DNA of 6,929 nucleotides. Origin: Eubacterium sp. Its GTDB lineage: Bacteria > Bacillota > Clostridia > Lachnospirales > Lachnospiraceae. Shown piece by piece: positions 5,970-6,929 of the stretch. The notes below the pieces were generated by a model. The model was not told the DNA's origin and ran no database searches. It saw nothing but the letters and a program-made list of their open reading frames with translations. Location of the stretch: the NCBI GenBank assembly GCA_003486385.1, contig DNFT01000096.1:3577-10505 (forward strand). Direction: 5' to 3'. Position 1 is the first letter of the stretch. Each line of letters begins with the position of its first letter. The translations under genes were made by a program, and so were the position numbers.

Positions 5970-6470
5970 AGTGCGGGTGCGGTTATTGGAGTAAGGCTGT
6001 ATCTCTTAAACAGACCACAGAATTATATCTGCGCGGTCGACAGGGAGAATGTCGAGATGAAGACTGCACAGCTATTGTCAGGAGTAGATGGAGCTTACAT
6101 GTACAGATATGTAACCACGTACAGCATGGCTTCATTAAATGCACTGGCGGAAGCGAACAGTACCAGCACGAACCAGATAAGACAGGTGATGGATGACCTG
6201 TCATCCACGGCTGTAACGCTTGCTGATAACGTACAGTCTGTTAATGCCAAGGTCATCGAAATGGGTGACAATATGTCTGCAATCAATTCGGAGGCGGTTA
6301 CCCTTAACGACAATTCGGATAAAATGAATAAGGCGGGTCAAGACGCATCTGAGTCAATGAGCCTTGTACTGACAAGCTCGCATACAGCATCGGACATTAT
6401 TGCCCAGCTTATAGAACAGGTAAATGAAACCAACAAGGCGATTGCTTCCATTAATGAAGCGGTTGAAACA
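5970..6470 (+). pseudogene. Methyl-accepting chemotaxis protein, internal fragment
   Basis: An open stretch of 167 codons has the look of an MCP cytoplasmic region: alanine-, serine- and asparagine-rich heptads suggesting coiled coil, ending in QVNETNKAIASINEAVET. That is where family members continue into the hairpin tip (the QTNLLALNASIEAARAGE region). The tip and everything after it are missing, because an IS200-like element begins at about 6471 and adds a short foreign tail to a TAG at 6495-6497. The left side is also cut: the frame opens at a TGA (5967-5969), with SAGAVIGVRLYLLNRP near the start, and no sensor domain or clear ribosome site is found upstream. The ATG at 6057 is in frame but lies within what reads as continuous protein. 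Base composition is like dapL and the glucosidase, so this is probably original chromosome. Confidence 0.7.
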
Positions 6471-6471
6471 G

Positions 6472-6516
6472 GGCTACCGCAATCCCACTGGCTTTAGACG
6501 GTGGGTTAAGGTAGCC
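6472..6516 (+). repeat. Left-end hairpin of the IS200-like element
   Basis: GGCTACC (6472-6478) pairs with GGTAGCC (6510-6516). Inside it CCCACTG (6484-6490) pairs with CGGTGGG (6499-6505, one G-T), with loop GCTTTAGA. Imperfect subterminal hairpins of this kind are the strand-specific binding sites of IS200/IS605 TnpA. The structure may also limit read-through translation into tnpA. Confidence 0.75.
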
Positions 6517-6546
6517 AGAAGCGGAGGTTTGTGTTATACTTGCGTT

Positions 6547-6929
6547 ATGGGAACGTGGAAATCAAAAAACAGACACAAATATTTGTTACAGTATCATATT
6601 ATTTTCGTATGCAATAGAAAGAAATTGCTGGTGTCAAGACAAATATCAGATGATATAAAGCAGTTTTCTTATGAGATATGTCAAAAGCATAAAGTCATTA
6701 TCAGATATATGGAGACAGATAAAGATCATATTCATTACATGATAGAAACAGAACCAACAATGTCTATCAGTAAAATAGTAAATCTGATGAAGAGTTATAC
6801 AACATATCATATTTGGAAAAGATATCCGGATTATCTACGAAAATATTTCTGGAAAGAACATACTTTTTGGACGGACGGATATTTTGTCTGCAGTGTAGGA
6901 AATGTTTCAGAAGAGATGTTGAGAAAATA
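6547..6929 (+). CDS. tnpA: IS200/IS605 Y1 transposase TnpA, C-terminus outside the window
   Basis: 127 complete codons of a Y1-type single-strand transposase, about 30 residues short of the usual 150. The HUH metal-binding motif is HIH (His61, His63) in DKDHIHYMIE. The N-terminal HKYLLQYHIIFVCNRKK strand and the late TDGYFVCSVGNVSEEMLRK segment are typical. The last two bases of the window, TA, start codon 128. In this family LRK or KRK is followed by the nucleophilic Tyr of the YIxxQ helix, so that codon is expected to be TAT or TAC. No Shine-Dalgarno is well placed: GGAGG at 6523-6527 is 19 bases from ATG, which suits the poor expression known for IS200 transposases. Confidence 0.9.
   Translation, partial: MGTWKSKNRHKYLLQYHIIFVCNRKKLLVSRQISDDIKQFSYEICQKHKVIIRYMETDKDHIHYMIETEPTMSISKIVNLMKSYTTYHIWKRYPDYLRKYFWKEHTFWTDGYFVCSVGNVSEEMLRK

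Larger units (their letters stand above)
6471..6929 (+). mobile_element. IS200/IS605-family insertion sequence, left part
   Basis: The element begins with the subterminal hairpin at 6472-6516 and carries tnpA from 6547; its right end is beyond the window. The left boundary is inferred from where the chemotaxis-protein reading is lost, after GTTGAAACA. This family moves as single-stranded DNA, inserts 3' of a short target sequence without target duplication, and is cut and joined by a Y1 HUH transposase. Whether a tnpB accessory gene follows cannot be seen. Confidence 0.85.

Noticed and set aside
3396..5999. GCGGTT...GGTAAGG at 3396 and GCGGTT...GGAGTAAGG at 5980 as attachment-site repeats flanking the island
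   Set aside because: The match needs gaps, the first copy is part of an RNA stem, and no integrase gene is present.
6095..6313. Open frame antisense to the chemotaxis fragment with hydrophobic stretches
   Set aside because: It mirrors the alanine- and serine-rich receptor codons; the + strand reading clearly shows an MCP coiled-coil pattern.
1..6929. CRISPR array, tRNA or rRNA genes
   Set aside because: No regularly spaced repeats, cloverleaf or rRNA-like segments were seen on either strand.

Overview
The window looks like a piece of a Clostridia chromosome, most likely Lachnospiraceae. The reasons are the dapL-type lysine route, strong AGGAGG ribosome binding sites, AT-rich spacers around moderately GC-rich housekeeping genes, a YhcG-type nuclease gene and an IS200-like insertion sequence. 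The placement is inference; no rRNA or marker gene is present.

Positions 1-3316 are ordinary chromosome on the + strand. A terminator hairpin from a gene to the left is followed by dapL (LL-diaminopimelate aminotransferase, lysine and peptidoglycan precursor synthesis). Next comes a GH13 alpha-glucosidase (malL-type oligo-1,6-glucosidase) with its own promoter, a possible catabolite operator and a strong terminator. The two genes are complete, separately controlled and functionally unrelated.

Positions 3349-3480 hold a compact nested RNA-like fold followed by a second hairpin with a short T run. No gene explains it.

Positions 3510-5970 are visibly AT-richer and read on the - strand. From a good sigma-A-like promoter near 5830 the order is: an 83-residue unrecognised ORF, a GNAT acetyltransferase with two in-frame amber codons, a histidine phosphatase lacking its C-terminal half, and a YhcG/DUF1016 PD-(D/E)XK nuclease gene with one in-frame TAA. 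None of the three recognisable genes is intact, yet I see no frameshift inside them. This looks like a decaying acquired island. A near-identical 29-bp palindrome lies once just upstream of the nuclease start and once inside its coding sequence, over conserved codons. This is the most unusual signal in the window.

Positions 5970-6929 hold the middle of a methyl-accepting chemotaxis protein gene. It is cut on the left by the island edge and on the right by an IS200/IS605-family element, whose left-end hairpin and tnpA start are visible. The window ends within the codon expected for the catalytic tyrosine of TnpA.
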